From Phycisphaerae bacterium (lineage in GTDB: Bacteria; Planctomycetota; Phycisphaerae; UBA1845; Fen-1342): a DNA stretch of 6,827 nucleotides. A program made the translations under genes and the position numbers. Shown piece by piece: positions 1 through 5,840 of this stretch. Numbering within the stretch: the first letter of the stretch is position 1; each line of letters opens with the position of its first letter. The notes below the pieces were generated by a model. That model saw only the letters and a program-made list of their open reading frames with translations, was not told the origin of the DNA and did no database searches. Where the stretch lies: assembly GCA_020058145.1 (NCBI GenBank), contig JAGVEP010000122.1, positions 1-6,827 on the forward strand, given 5' to 3'.

Positions 1-641
1 CGGTGGCGTGGGCGCGGCGCTGCCGGGCGGCCCAGCGGCGCGACGATCAGGCCCTGTACGGCATCGTGCAGGGCGGGTTGGACGTAGGACTACGCCGGGC
101 GTGCCTGGAAGAGCTGGTCGGGATCGGTTTCGAGGGCTACGCGCTGGGCGGATTGTCCGTGGGCGAGTCACCCGAGGAAATGCACGCGTTTCTCGATGTT
201 TTTGCGCACGAGCTGCCGGCCGACCGGCCGCGGTATCTCATGGGCGTGGGCACGCCGCGGGACCTGGTGGCGGCCGTGGCCGCGGGCATCGATCAGTTCG
301 ACTGTGTGCTGCCGACGCGGAATGGGCGGAAGGGGTACGCGTTCACGAGCGCCGGGCCGGTGCGGCTGCGGAATTCGTGCCACAAGCTGGCCGGGGAGCC
401 GCTGGATGCGGCGTGCGCGTGTTACACGTGCGGGGGTTTCTCGCGGGCGTATCTGCGGCATCTGATTCTGGCTGGCGAGGTGCTTGGAGGGACGCTGGTT
501 TCGCTACATAATATCGCGTTCTACCAGGCACTGATGCGGCAGATGCGGGACGCCATTGCCAGCGGGACGTTTGCCGATTGGCGGCGAGCGTTTGCGACCG
601 GTGCGGCGGGTGCCGCGGTGGATACGAAGGAAAACGAATGA
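1..641 (+). CDS. tgt: Queuine/preQ1 tRNA-guanine transglycosylase (Tgt), C-terminal part; 5' end outside window
   Basis: Bacterial Tgt swaps the wobble guanine (G34) of tRNA Asp, Asn, His and Tyr for preQ1, a cytoplasmic step of queuosine synthesis. The frame is open from the first base; about 212 residues are visible. Numbering from the codon at base 3, they show YGIVQGG (19-25), YALGGLSVGE (46-55), YLMGVGTP (78-85), FDCVLPTRNGRKG (99-111) with the nucleophilic Asp at 100, and the zinc site C138-x-C140-x2-C143 with H169 in SLHN. These line up with E. coli Asp264, Cys302, Cys304, Cys307 and His333 at a constant offset of 164, so roughly 160 N-terminal residues are missing and the C-terminus has normal length. 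No key residue in the visible part is lost. The TGA stop overlaps the yajC ATG (ATGA), which implies translational coupling. Family assignment is near certain. Confidence 0.97.
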   Translation, partial: VAWARRCRAAQRRDDQALYGIVQGGLDVGLRRACLEELVGIGFEGYALGGLSVGESPEEMHAFLDVFAHELPADRPRYLMGVGTPRDLVAAVAAGIDQFDCVLPTRNGRKGYAFTSAGPVRLRNSCHKLAGEPLDAACACYTCGGFSRAYLRHLILAGEVLGGTLVSLHNIAFYQALMRQMRDAIASGTFADWRRAFATGAAGAAVDTKENE

Positions 642-994
642 ACCTGCTATTCTCGTTGCTCGCCCAAGCTGCTCCTGGCGGTTCGCCCCAGCCGAGTGGT
701 AGCACCGGCATGACACAGCTCATCGGCCTGGTTCTGGTCGTGGGCGTTTTCTGGTGGATCATGTCGCGGGGCAAGAACAAGGAGCGGCGGCGTTACGAGC
801 AGATGCTCAACTCGCTGAAGAAGAACGACCGCATTCAGACCATCGGCGGGCTGCTGGGGACCGTGGTGGACGTGCGCGACAACGAAGTGGTCGTGAAAGT
901 TGACGAAACGAACAACGTGAAGCTGCGGTTTGTGCGCTCGGCGATCAAGGACGTTGTGAGCGAGGCGGCGACAGTCGAGAACAAGGGGAATTGA
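638..994 (+). CDS. yajC: YajC, Sec translocase accessory membrane protein
   Basis: YajC is a small single-span inner-membrane protein that associates with SecD-SecF and the SecYEG channel. The product is 118 residues (E. coli YajC has 110). After a short Gly/Pro/Ser-rich N-terminus, residues 25-42 form one hydrophobic span ending in VFWWIM. A basic stretch (SRGKNKERRR) follows, then the conserved cytoplasmic domain (about 56-104), which includes the IQTIGGLLGTVVDV signature and a RFVRSAI end. The start at 638 is preferred over an upstream in-frame GTG at 578: GAAGGA (626-631) lies 6 nt before the ATG, and the ATG overlaps the tgt stop. Tgt-yajC adjacency is common in bacteria, but secD does not follow. 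A tandem octamer array begins right after the stop. Assignment is secure. Confidence 0.95.
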   Translation: MNLLFSLLAQAAPGGSPQPSGSTGMTQLIGLVLVVGVFWWIMSRGKNKERRRYEQMLNSLKKNDRIQTIGGLLGTVVDVRDNEVVVKVDETNNVKLRFVRSAIKDVVSEAATVENKGN

Positions 995-1000
995 AGAAGG

Positions 1001-1104
1001 CACGCAGGCACGCAGGCACGCAGGCACGAAGGCACGCAGGCACGCAGGCACGCAGGCACGCAGGCACGCAGGCACGCAGGCACGAAGGCACGGAGGCACG
1101 AAGG
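1001..1104 (+). repeat. Octamer tandem array, 13 uninterrupted units of CACGNAGG
   Basis: Thirteen head-to-tail 8-bp units in perfect register start 7 nt after the yajC stop. Nine are CACGCAGG. The variants are CACGAAGG (units 4, 11 and 13) and CACGGAGG (unit 12), so only the fifth base changes and variants cluster at the 3' edge. The preceding 8 bases (GAAGAAGG, 993-1000) overlap the stop and look like a degenerate further unit. Eight is not a multiple of three and the unit holds no stop in any frame, so both strands stay open and read as low-complexity peptide repeats; these are not genes. There are no spacers, so it is not a CRISPR array. Function unknown; slipped-strand expansion is the simplest origin. 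Confidence 0.97.
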
Positions 1105-1156
1105 GGGTAAGGCGACGCGATCGTGTCCCGGCGTGCCCTTGTGCCTACTGGCGCGT

Positions 1157-1184
1157 TTGCCGTTGCCGCGTGCCGGACTACAAT
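1157..1184 (+). promoter_or_regulatory. Predicted sigma70-type promoter for the tldD-like pair
   Basis: TTGCCG (1157-1162) and TACAAT (1179-1184) are separated by 16 bp. Both match the -35 and -10 consensus well and stand out in a very GC-rich stretch. Transcription would begin near 1191, giving a leader of about 43 nt before the ATG at 1234 with its AAGG ribosome binding site. The placement suggests that the tldD-like genes have their own promoter rather than depending on read-through from tgt-yajC across the octamer array. This is a sequence match only. Confidence 0.45.
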
Positions 1185-1233
1185 CCCGCGCTGTGCCAAG
1201 TGGACGCCTGCACGCCTTTGTCAAGGTAACGCC

Positions 1234-2952
1234 ATGAACACCTCGTATTGCGCCTCGCTCCGGAAATGGACGCCGGTTGTGCTGATGCTCTGCGCCGCCT
1301 GGCCGACGGCCGCGGCCGGGGCCGCGGACGAGCACCCGCTGCTGGCGGTCATGCAGAGCGAGCTGCGTCTGTCGCTGGACAAGCTCGCCGGGCCGGACGG
1401 CAGTAAGCCGTACTATGTGCAGTACACGGTGACCGACGACGAGGACGTCAGCCTCGCTGCCACGCTCGGTGCTCTCACGCAGGACGAGGCGGAGCACACG
1501 CGGCTGTTGGACGTGGACGTGCGGGTCGGTGATTACACCCTGGACAACACGCGGCAGATTCGGGGGCAGGGTCCGTTTGGCGGGCGCGACTTCGGCCGCG
1601 GGGCGGTGAGTCTGCCGCTGAACGACGATGCCCTGGGTACGCGGCACGCGCTGTGGCTGGCGACGGACGAGCGTTTCAAGACGGCGCTGAAGCGGCTGGC
1701 GCAGGTCAAGGCGAACCTCAAAGTCAAGGTGGAGGAGGAAGACCCGGCGGACGATTTCTCCCGCGAAGAGCCGAGCGTTCACATTGGCCCGTGGGTGCGC
1801 CAGAGTTATGACCGCGCGCAGGTTGTCGAGCGCGTCAAGACGTGCTCCGAGCGATTCCGCTCCGAGCCGCTGATCTACAGCTCGGGCGTGACTTTTACCG
1901 GCACGGTCAGCAATCGGCTGGCGGTCAATTCCGAGGGCAACAAGCTGCAGTTCGGCGGGGCGCGCTGGCGCATCGCGATTGCGGCGGCGACGATCGCGGA
2001 AGACGGGATGCAGCTTTCGCAATACCGGTCGTTCGACGCCGCTGCGCCGGACAAGCTGCCGGACGAGCAGCAGATGCAGAAGCTCGCCGACGAGATCATT
2101 GGCGAACTGCTCGCGTTGCGTAATGCGCCGGTAGTCGAGCCGTACACGGGGCCGGCGATTCTGATGAACCGGGCCAGCGGCGTGTTTTTCCACGAGATTT
2201 TTGGGCACCGCGTGGAGGGCCATCGACAGAAGGACGTAGAGGCCGGGCAGACGTTCGCCAAGAAGGTCGGGCAGGAAGTTCTGCCGAGCTTCATCAGCGT
2301 GATCGATGATCCGACCCGCCGGCAGTTCAACGGGGTCGATTTGAACGGCTTCTACGAGTTTGACGAGGAGTGCGTCCCGGCCCAGCCCGCACGGATCGTC
2401 GAAAACGGCGTGCTCAAGACGTTTCTGCTCTCGCGGTCGCCGACGCGGGGCTTCACGAGGTCGAACGGCCACGGTCGGCGGCAGCCGGGGATGCCGCTGG
2501 TGGCGCGCATGGGCAACACGATCATCGAGTCCGCACAGCAGGTCAGTTTCCCCGAGTTGCGGGCGCGGCTGATCGCGGAGTGCAAGAAACAGGGCAAGGA
2601 CCACGGGCTGCTGTTCGACGACATTTCCGGTGGTTTCACGATGACGCAGCGTTTCATGCCGCAGGCGTTCAGTGTCATGCCGATTCTCGTGTATCGGGTG
2701 TACAGCGACGGGCGGCCGGACGAGCTGGTCCGCGGTGTGGACATCGTCGGCACGCCGCTCACGTGTTTCTCGAAGATTCTGTGTACGGCGGACGACCCGG
2801 ACATTTTCAACGGTTTCTGCGGGGCGGAATCGGGCTTCGTGCCGGTGTCGGCGATCTCGCCGAGCATTCTGGTCGAACAGATTGAGATCGAGAAGAAGCA
2901 GAAGGCGCACGACCGGCCGCCGATCCTGCCGGCGCCGATCGCGGAGAAGTAG
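1234..2952 (+). CDS. Exported TldD/PmbA-family metallopeptidase, catalytic-type subunit
   Basis: This belongs to the TldD/PmbA family, whose E. coli members form a TldD-TldE dimer that degrades short or unfolded peptides and matures microcin B17. The product is 572 residues, against about 480 for cytoplasmic TldD. The N-terminus looks like a Sec signal peptide: basic RK at 10-11, a hydrophobic core about 13-30, and likely cleavage after AAAGA near 30. Metal-site residues are intact: H320-E321-I-F-G-H325 (HExxxH; codons at 2191 and 2206), and Cys529 in NGFCG near the C-terminus, matching the TldD zinc cysteine. NGHGRR (411-416) and RMGNT (425-429) are further family motifs. The ATG at 1234 is chosen because AAGG sits 7 nt upstream (1223-1226) and it exposes the signal peptide; an in-frame GTG at 1123 would bury it. 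Substrate unknown. Family is certain, export likely, peptidase activity inferred. Confidence 0.9.
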   Translation: MNTSYCASLRKWTPVVLMLCAAWPTAAAGAADEHPLLAVMQSELRLSLDKLAGPDGSKPYYVQYTVTDDEDVSLAATLGALTQDEAEHTRLLDVDVRVGDYTLDNTRQIRGQGPFGGRDFGRGAVSLPLNDDALGTRHALWLATDERFKTALKRLAQVKANLKVKVEEEDPADDFSREEPSVHIGPWVRQSYDRAQVVERVKTCSERFRSEPLIYSSGVTFTGTVSNRLAVNSEGNKLQFGGARWRIAIAAATIAEDGMQLSQYRSFDAAAPDKLPDEQQMQKLADEIIGELLALRNAPVVEPYTGPAILMNRASGVFFHEIFGHRVEGHRQKDVEAGQTFAKKVGQEVLPSFISVIDDPTRRQFNGVDLNGFYEFDEECVPAQPARIVENGVLKTFLLSRSPTRGFTRSNGHGRRQPGMPLVARMGNTIIESAQQVSFPELRARLIAECKKQGKDHGLLFDDISGGFTMTQRFMPQAFSVMPILVYRVYSDGRPDELVRGVDIVGTPLTCFSKILCTADDPDIFNGFCGAESGFVPVSAISPSILVEQIEIEKKQKAHDRPPILPAPIAEK

Positions 2953-2964
2953 CGAGTAGCGAGT
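2948..2964 (+). repeat. Short 7-bp direct repeat over the first tldD-like stop codon
   Basis: AGTAGCG occurs twice in tandem, followed by a partial third copy (AGT), 17 bp in all. The TAG stop (2950-2952) lies in the first copy and a second TAG in the second copy. The remainder of the 73-nt gap to the next gene shows no promoter or terminator that I can support. The repeat is short enough to be coincidental. Confidence 0.6.
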
Positions 2965-3025
2965 TGTCTGCGAAGAACACCAGGCAGCCGACACGGTGAA
3001 TTGCGATCCGCTCGGGAGATGGTCT

Positions 3026-4720
3026 ATGAGATCTTTCGTGGTGTGCACATTGGTTGGCGTCTGTCTCGGGTGGGCACCGGTGCGGGCCGGCGACGTTGCC
3101 GCGGACGAAGCGAAACAGGATGTGGTTCTCCGCGCCCTCGTGGATGAGCTCGCGCGCAACCAGGACGGGTTGAAGCTCGCGGGGTTCGACATCCCCTACT
3201 ATCTGGGCTTCGCCGTCAATGACTACAACCGCGTGGGCGTGACGGCCGTGTTCGGGGCGGTCACGCGGCACACGGAAGACCGCAGCCGGAGCCTCTCAAC
3301 CGACGTGCGCGTCGGTTCGTACGTGCTCGACAACTCCAACTTCTCCGGCGGCGGCGGCTTTGGCTTCGGCGGCGAGGGGGGTGTAGAAACCGCGATGCCG
3401 ATCGAGGACGACTATGCCGGGATTCGGCAGGCCATCTGGTTCCTGGCCGACCGCGACTACAAGAACGTGGTTGAGGAGCTGGCCCAGAAGAAGGCCGTCA
3501 TGGAGAGCAAGCTGATCGTGGACAAGCCGGACGACTTCGCGCACGAGGCGCCGACGGTGCACTTTGATCTGCGGCTGGACCTCGCGCTCGCTGAGCAGAG
3601 GCTCGCGGAGTTGGCGACGGCGCTGTCGCTGGTTTTTCGCGACTACCCCGAGCTGCAGAGTTCCAGCGTGAGTGTCGGCGCGTATGCCGGCAACAAGTAC
3701 CTGGTGAACACCGAGGGCACGCGGCTGCGCGCGGCGACGCAGCGCCTCACGCTGAGCGCCCGCGCGACCGTCCAAGCCGACGATGGGATGAAGCTCGGCG
3801 ACGCGGTGTCGGTCTATACCAGCGGGCTCGACGCGCTCCCGCCGCGGGACGAGCTGATCGAGAGCTGTCGCGAGATGGCCCAGCGGCTGGTGGCCTTGAA
3901 GCAGGCCCCGGTGCTGGCGTCGTACAGCGGCCCAGTGCTGTTTGAGGCGGAGGCCGCGACGGCGCTGTTCGCCCGGCAATTCGGCGGCGCCTTCGGAGGG
4001 GGGCAGCGGCCGGTGGGCAGCCGCACGAGCCCCGATGATTTTGCCAACAAGCTGAACAAGCGTATTTTGCCGCGGTTTTTCCAGGTTGTGGACGACGCCA
4101 CGCGCGAGCAGATTGGCGACGCGCGTGTGATGGGGCACTATGCCTTTGACGACGAAGGCGTGCCGACCCGGCCGCTCACGCTCGTGGAGGGGGGGCGGCT
4201 CAAGGCGCTGCTGATGTCGCGGAATCCGTCGAAGGAGTTCAGCCAGTCGACCGGGCACGGGCGCGGTTCGCTGGCCGCGGGGCGTGGCTCGGTGGCGTGC
4301 CTGGAGGTGACGGCCGACCCAGGCCTGAGCGCCGACGGGCTCAAGCAGGAACTCGTGGACGCTTGTGCGGACGAAGGGCTCGAATTCGGGCTGCGCGTCG
4401 TGTCGCTCGGGGCGGTGGGCGAGGGCGGCCGCGGTTTTGAGGCCGGCGGCGGGGGCAACCCGCTGGTGATGTACAAGGTCTTCCCGGACGGGCGTGAGGA
4501 GTTGGTGCGCGGTGCCGAAATCGCCAAGATCGACCTCAAGGCCTTCAAACGCATCCTCGCGGCCGGTGACCAGCCGTTCGTCCTGAACACGGGCGGCGGC
4601 GGGAGCGAAGGGCAGACCGTGGCCGCCCCGGCGATGCTCTTTGAAGAGCTCGATCTGGCGAAGCTTGACCGCGATTTTGACAAGCCGCCGATCCTGCCGA
4701 CGCCGCTGGCGCGGGAGTGA
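3026..4720 (+). CDS. Exported TldD/PmbA-family paralogue lacking the metal site (predicted inactive subunit)
   Basis: The product is 564 residues and clearly a paralogue of the preceding gene. Shared blocks include DVRVG-Y-LDN (93-103), YSGPVLF (300-306), VVDDATR (354-360), DGR-ELVRG (488-496) and the near-terminal PPILPTP. A signal peptide is predicted: MR, hydrophobic core about 4-17, cleavage near VRA-GD (21/22). Aligned from YSGP, the neighbour's HEIFGH becomes ARQFGG (316-321), so His, Glu and His are all gone. No cysteine occurs after residue 447, so the C-terminal zinc cysteine is lost too, and the RMGNT motif is not conserved. Glycine-rich insertions occur at 108-119, 320-326 and 522-525. 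ATG 3026 is chosen over GTG 2996 because GGGAG (3014-3018) precedes it by 7 nt and the signal peptide starts there. It probably acts as the non-catalytic partner, as TldE does for TldD. Pairing is an inference. Confidence 0.88.
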   Translation: MRSFVVCTLVGVCLGWAPVRAGDVAADEAKQDVVLRALVDELARNQDGLKLAGFDIPYYLGFAVNDYNRVGVTAVFGAVTRHTEDRSRSLSTDVRVGSYVLDNSNFSGGGGFGFGGEGGVETAMPIEDDYAGIRQAIWFLADRDYKNVVEELAQKKAVMESKLIVDKPDDFAHEAPTVHFDLRLDLALAEQRLAELATALSLVFRDYPELQSSSVSVGAYAGNKYLVNTEGTRLRAATQRLTLSARATVQADDGMKLGDAVSVYTSGLDALPPRDELIESCREMAQRLVALKQAPVLASYSGPVLFEAEAATALFARQFGGAFGGGQRPVGSRTSPDDFANKLNKRILPRFFQVVDDATREQIGDARVMGHYAFDDEGVPTRPLTLVEGGRLKALLMSRNPSKEFSQSTGHGRGSLAAGRGSVACLEVTADPGLSADGLKQELVDACADEGLEFGLRVVSLGAVGEGGRGFEAGGGGNPLVMYKVFPDGREELVRGAEIAKIDLKAFKRILAAGDQPFVLNTGGGGSEGQTVAAPAMLFEELDLAKLDRDFDKPPILPTPLARE

Positions 4721-4725
4721 GGAAG

Positions 4726-4765
4726 AATGAAGGGACGAAGGGACGGAGGGACGGAGGGACGAAGG
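4726..4765 (+). repeat. Second octamer array (GACGNAGG) forming a five-tract G-quadruplex motif
   Basis: Four exact-register 8-bp units, GACGAAGG, GACGGAGG, GACGGAGG and GACGAAGG (4734-4765), are preceded by a decayed unit AATGAAGG (4726-4733). The array starts 5 nt after the stop of the second tldD-like gene. It shares its period and ACGNAGG core with the array at 1001-1104. The G in place of C at the first unit position turns each junction into GGG. The result is five GGG tracts (4732, 4740, 4748, 4756 and 4764; the last G of the final tract is 4766) separated by uniform 5-nt loops on the coding strand. This satisfies the usual G3-plus, loop 1-7 quadruplex pattern. Confidence 0.93.
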
Positions 4766-4769
4766 GTGC

Positions 4770-4788
4770 CACGGCCGTGTCGGCCGTG
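4770..4788. terminator. GC-rich hairpin between convergent genes, possible bidirectional terminator
   Basis: CACGGCCG-TGT-CGGCCGTG is a perfect 8-bp stem with a 3-nt loop. It lies 49 nt after the second tldD-like stop and 28 nt beyond the end of the convergent acetyltransferase gene, a natural place for a terminator shared by both. No T tract follows on either strand, so it does not fit the classical intrinsic form; it could act with Rho, stabilise 3' ends or be incidental. The stem is certain, the role is not. Confidence 0.45.
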
Positions 4789-4816
4789 AGGCGGAAAACG
4801 TAGCCTCGGCAGCGGT

Positions 4817-5698
4817 TTATTGCACCGGCGGCAATTCGGTCGGCGGGGTTTCCGACTCGTGCTGCAGCACGGTTTCCATGGGGAAATCGACGTGCTCGTA
4901 GCCCTTGCCGCGGGCCAGTTCGGTGACGGCGTTGCGCAACTCCGCCGGTGTGCCGGCGTGGGGGATCAGCATGGCCTGTGTGCGTGTGCCCGCGTGGTCC
5001 AGCGCGACCGTGGCGAGGCCGACCAGCCGTGCTCCGCGGAACGCGCCCAGGAGCTGCCACTCGCTGTGCTCCTGATGGTCAATCAGGTCGAGCGCGAACA
5101 ACTCGGCGATGACGGCCGACTCGGCGATGGAGACGCGCGGATCGGGGCCCGGGCAGTACTGTAGAAGTGCGACCATGGTGGGCCATGCGGCGCGACTCAG
5201 CGGGCGGACGGTCACTTCGCCCTGGTCCTCGGCGAGTGAGTTTTCACCGTCGCCGCCGCGTGCCCGCAACATCGTGACGCGCACCGCAGATGCCCACGGC
5301 ACGCGGTGCAGGGTCGAGAAGCCGAACTTGCCGAACAGCCCCTCGGCCAGGTCGGCCGTGGCCGCCAGATAAAGCCATTTTCCGCCGGTCATATCGAACC
5401 AGGACAGCAGCCCTTCGATGAGCCTGCGGGCGGCGCCTTGGCGGCGGCACTCCGGCCGGGTGTAGCAGTGCCCCAGCACGCCGAAGTCGCCAAACTTGTT
5501 GATGCAGGCCCCGGCGACGAAACGGCCGGCCAGGGCGAGCACGGCGTAAACATCGTGGGCGCCCGGCACGCCTTGCGTGATGCGCCGCTCGAGATCCGCG
5601 GTCCACGGGGGCCGTTGGTGCTGATACAGGTCCGCCATCGCGGGCCACCGCGCCGGTGCGGGTGGGACGATCAGCATGGGTTTCTGCGGCAGGTCCAC
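4817..5698 (-). CDS. GNAT-type N-acetyltransferase, two-lobed
   Basis: The product is 293 residues. The N-terminal half (about 8-145) is a GNAT acetyl-CoA-binding domain: a VLALAGRFVAGACINKFG strand pair, then motif A with R85-R86-Q87-G88-A89-A90 (R-x-x-G-x-A), a helix, and FGKFGF (122-127) typical of the last GNAT motif. The C-terminal half (about 161-275) looks like a second, degenerate GNAT fold: W18-P-x-M-x-x-L-x-Q recurs at W172, and the strands around VYAVLALAG recur around WQLLGAF, but no R-x-x-G-x-A is present. Acetyl-CoA presumably binds only to the first lobe. The substrate is unknown and no signal peptide is seen, so it is probably cytoplasmic. GTG 5698 has AGGA 10 nt upstream; ATG 5677 (seven codons in) lacks a clear ribosome binding site and is the alternative start. 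Transcribed divergently from fmt. Confidence 0.82.
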   Translation of the reverse strand: MDLPQKPMLIVPPAPARWPAMADLYQHQRPPWTADLERRITQGVPGAHDVYAVLALAGRFVAGACINKFGDFGVLGHCYTRPECRRQGAARRLIEGLLSWFDMTGGKWLYLAATADLAEGLFGKFGFSTLHRVPWASAVRVTMLRARGGDGENSLAEDQGEVTVRPLSRAAWPTMVALLQYCPGPDPRVSIAESAVIAELFALDLIDHQEHSEWQLLGAFRGARLVGLATVALDHAGTRTQAMLIPHAGTPAELRNAVTELARGKGYEHVDFPMETVLQHESETPPTELPPVQ

Positions 5699-5702
5699 GA
5701 TG

Positions 5703-5717
5703 GACGTATCCTACGTC
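5703..5717 (-). promoter_or_regulatory. Hairpin carrying the acetyltransferase ribosome binding site in its loop
   Basis: On the minus strand the sequence reads GACGTA-GGA-TACGTC: a perfect 6-bp inverted repeat whose 3-nt loop is the core of the predicted Shine-Dalgarno (TAGGAT), 4 nt before the GTG start at 5698. In the mRNA this could display or occlude the ribosome site; in DNA it could be a dyad for a regulator. A stem this short can occur by chance. Confidence 0.35.
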
Positions 5718-5783
5718 ACGGCAAGGGAATGTCCATCCCGCTCACGGGTGCCCACGTCCGAGTATGGGTGCCGCCTGTGCATG

Positions 5784-5810
5784 TTGTCGCCTGCGCAGGT
5801 AAGATATAGT
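5784..5810 (+). promoter_or_regulatory. Predicted sigma70-type promoter for fmt with a palindromic spacer
   Basis: TTGTCG (5784-5789) and TATAGT (5805-5810) are 15 bp apart, slightly short; using TGTTGT (5782-5787) as the -35 gives 17 bp. The -10 box sits in the most AT-rich patch of the 142-bp divergent region. The spacer holds a perfect 10-bp palindrome, CCTGCGCAGG (5790-5799), which could be an operator. The leader would be about 24 nt and contains AAGGA (5826-5830), 10 nt before the fmt ATG. Prediction only. Confidence 0.4.
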
Positions 5811-5840
5811 CCGTCCCGGACGCGAAAGGAACCTGCAACC

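Noticed and set aside
1001..1104. CRISPR array or replication iterons
   Set aside because: The units are 8 bp with no spacers and no cas genes nearby, which rules out CRISPR. No DnaA-box cluster, AT-rich unwinding region or rep gene supports an origin.
1123..1233. Upstream GTG start (1123) for the first tldD-like gene
   Set aside because: It would add 37 residues ahead of a well-formed signal peptide, would begin upstream of the predicted promoter, and lacks the AAGG ribosome site seen before ATG 1234.
1234..1323. Lipoprotein lipobox around Cys20 of the first tldD-like product, or around Cys7 or Cys13 of the second
   Set aside because: The residue before each cysteine is Leu or Val, not Gly, Ala or Ser as a lipobox requires. 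Ordinary signal peptidase I cleavage after AAAGA or VRA fits better.
835..3192. A 785-codon open frame on the minus strand through the octamer array and antisense to the first tldD-like gene
   Set aside because: It is a shadow of GC-rich codon bias joined to a stop-free repeat. It is rich in Arg and low-complexity PACLRACV-type repeats, has no recognisable domain, and lies opposite a well-supported gene.
4545..5060. Minus-strand open frame across the second octamer array
   Set aside because: It reads Arg/Pro-rich low-complexity sequence and overlaps both the second tldD-like gene and the acetyltransferase in a different frame; repeat-driven artefact.
5809..5821. GTCCG-TCC-CGGAC hairpin in the fmt leader as a riboswitch or attenuator
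   Set aside because: Only a 5-bp stem in a very short leader, with no conserved riboswitch features.
5676..5840. N-terminally extended Fmt starting at 5676
   Set aside because: Fmt homologues begin at the MRVVFLGTGEFG block encoded from 5841. The extension covers the predicted promoter and overlaps the divergent gene's start.
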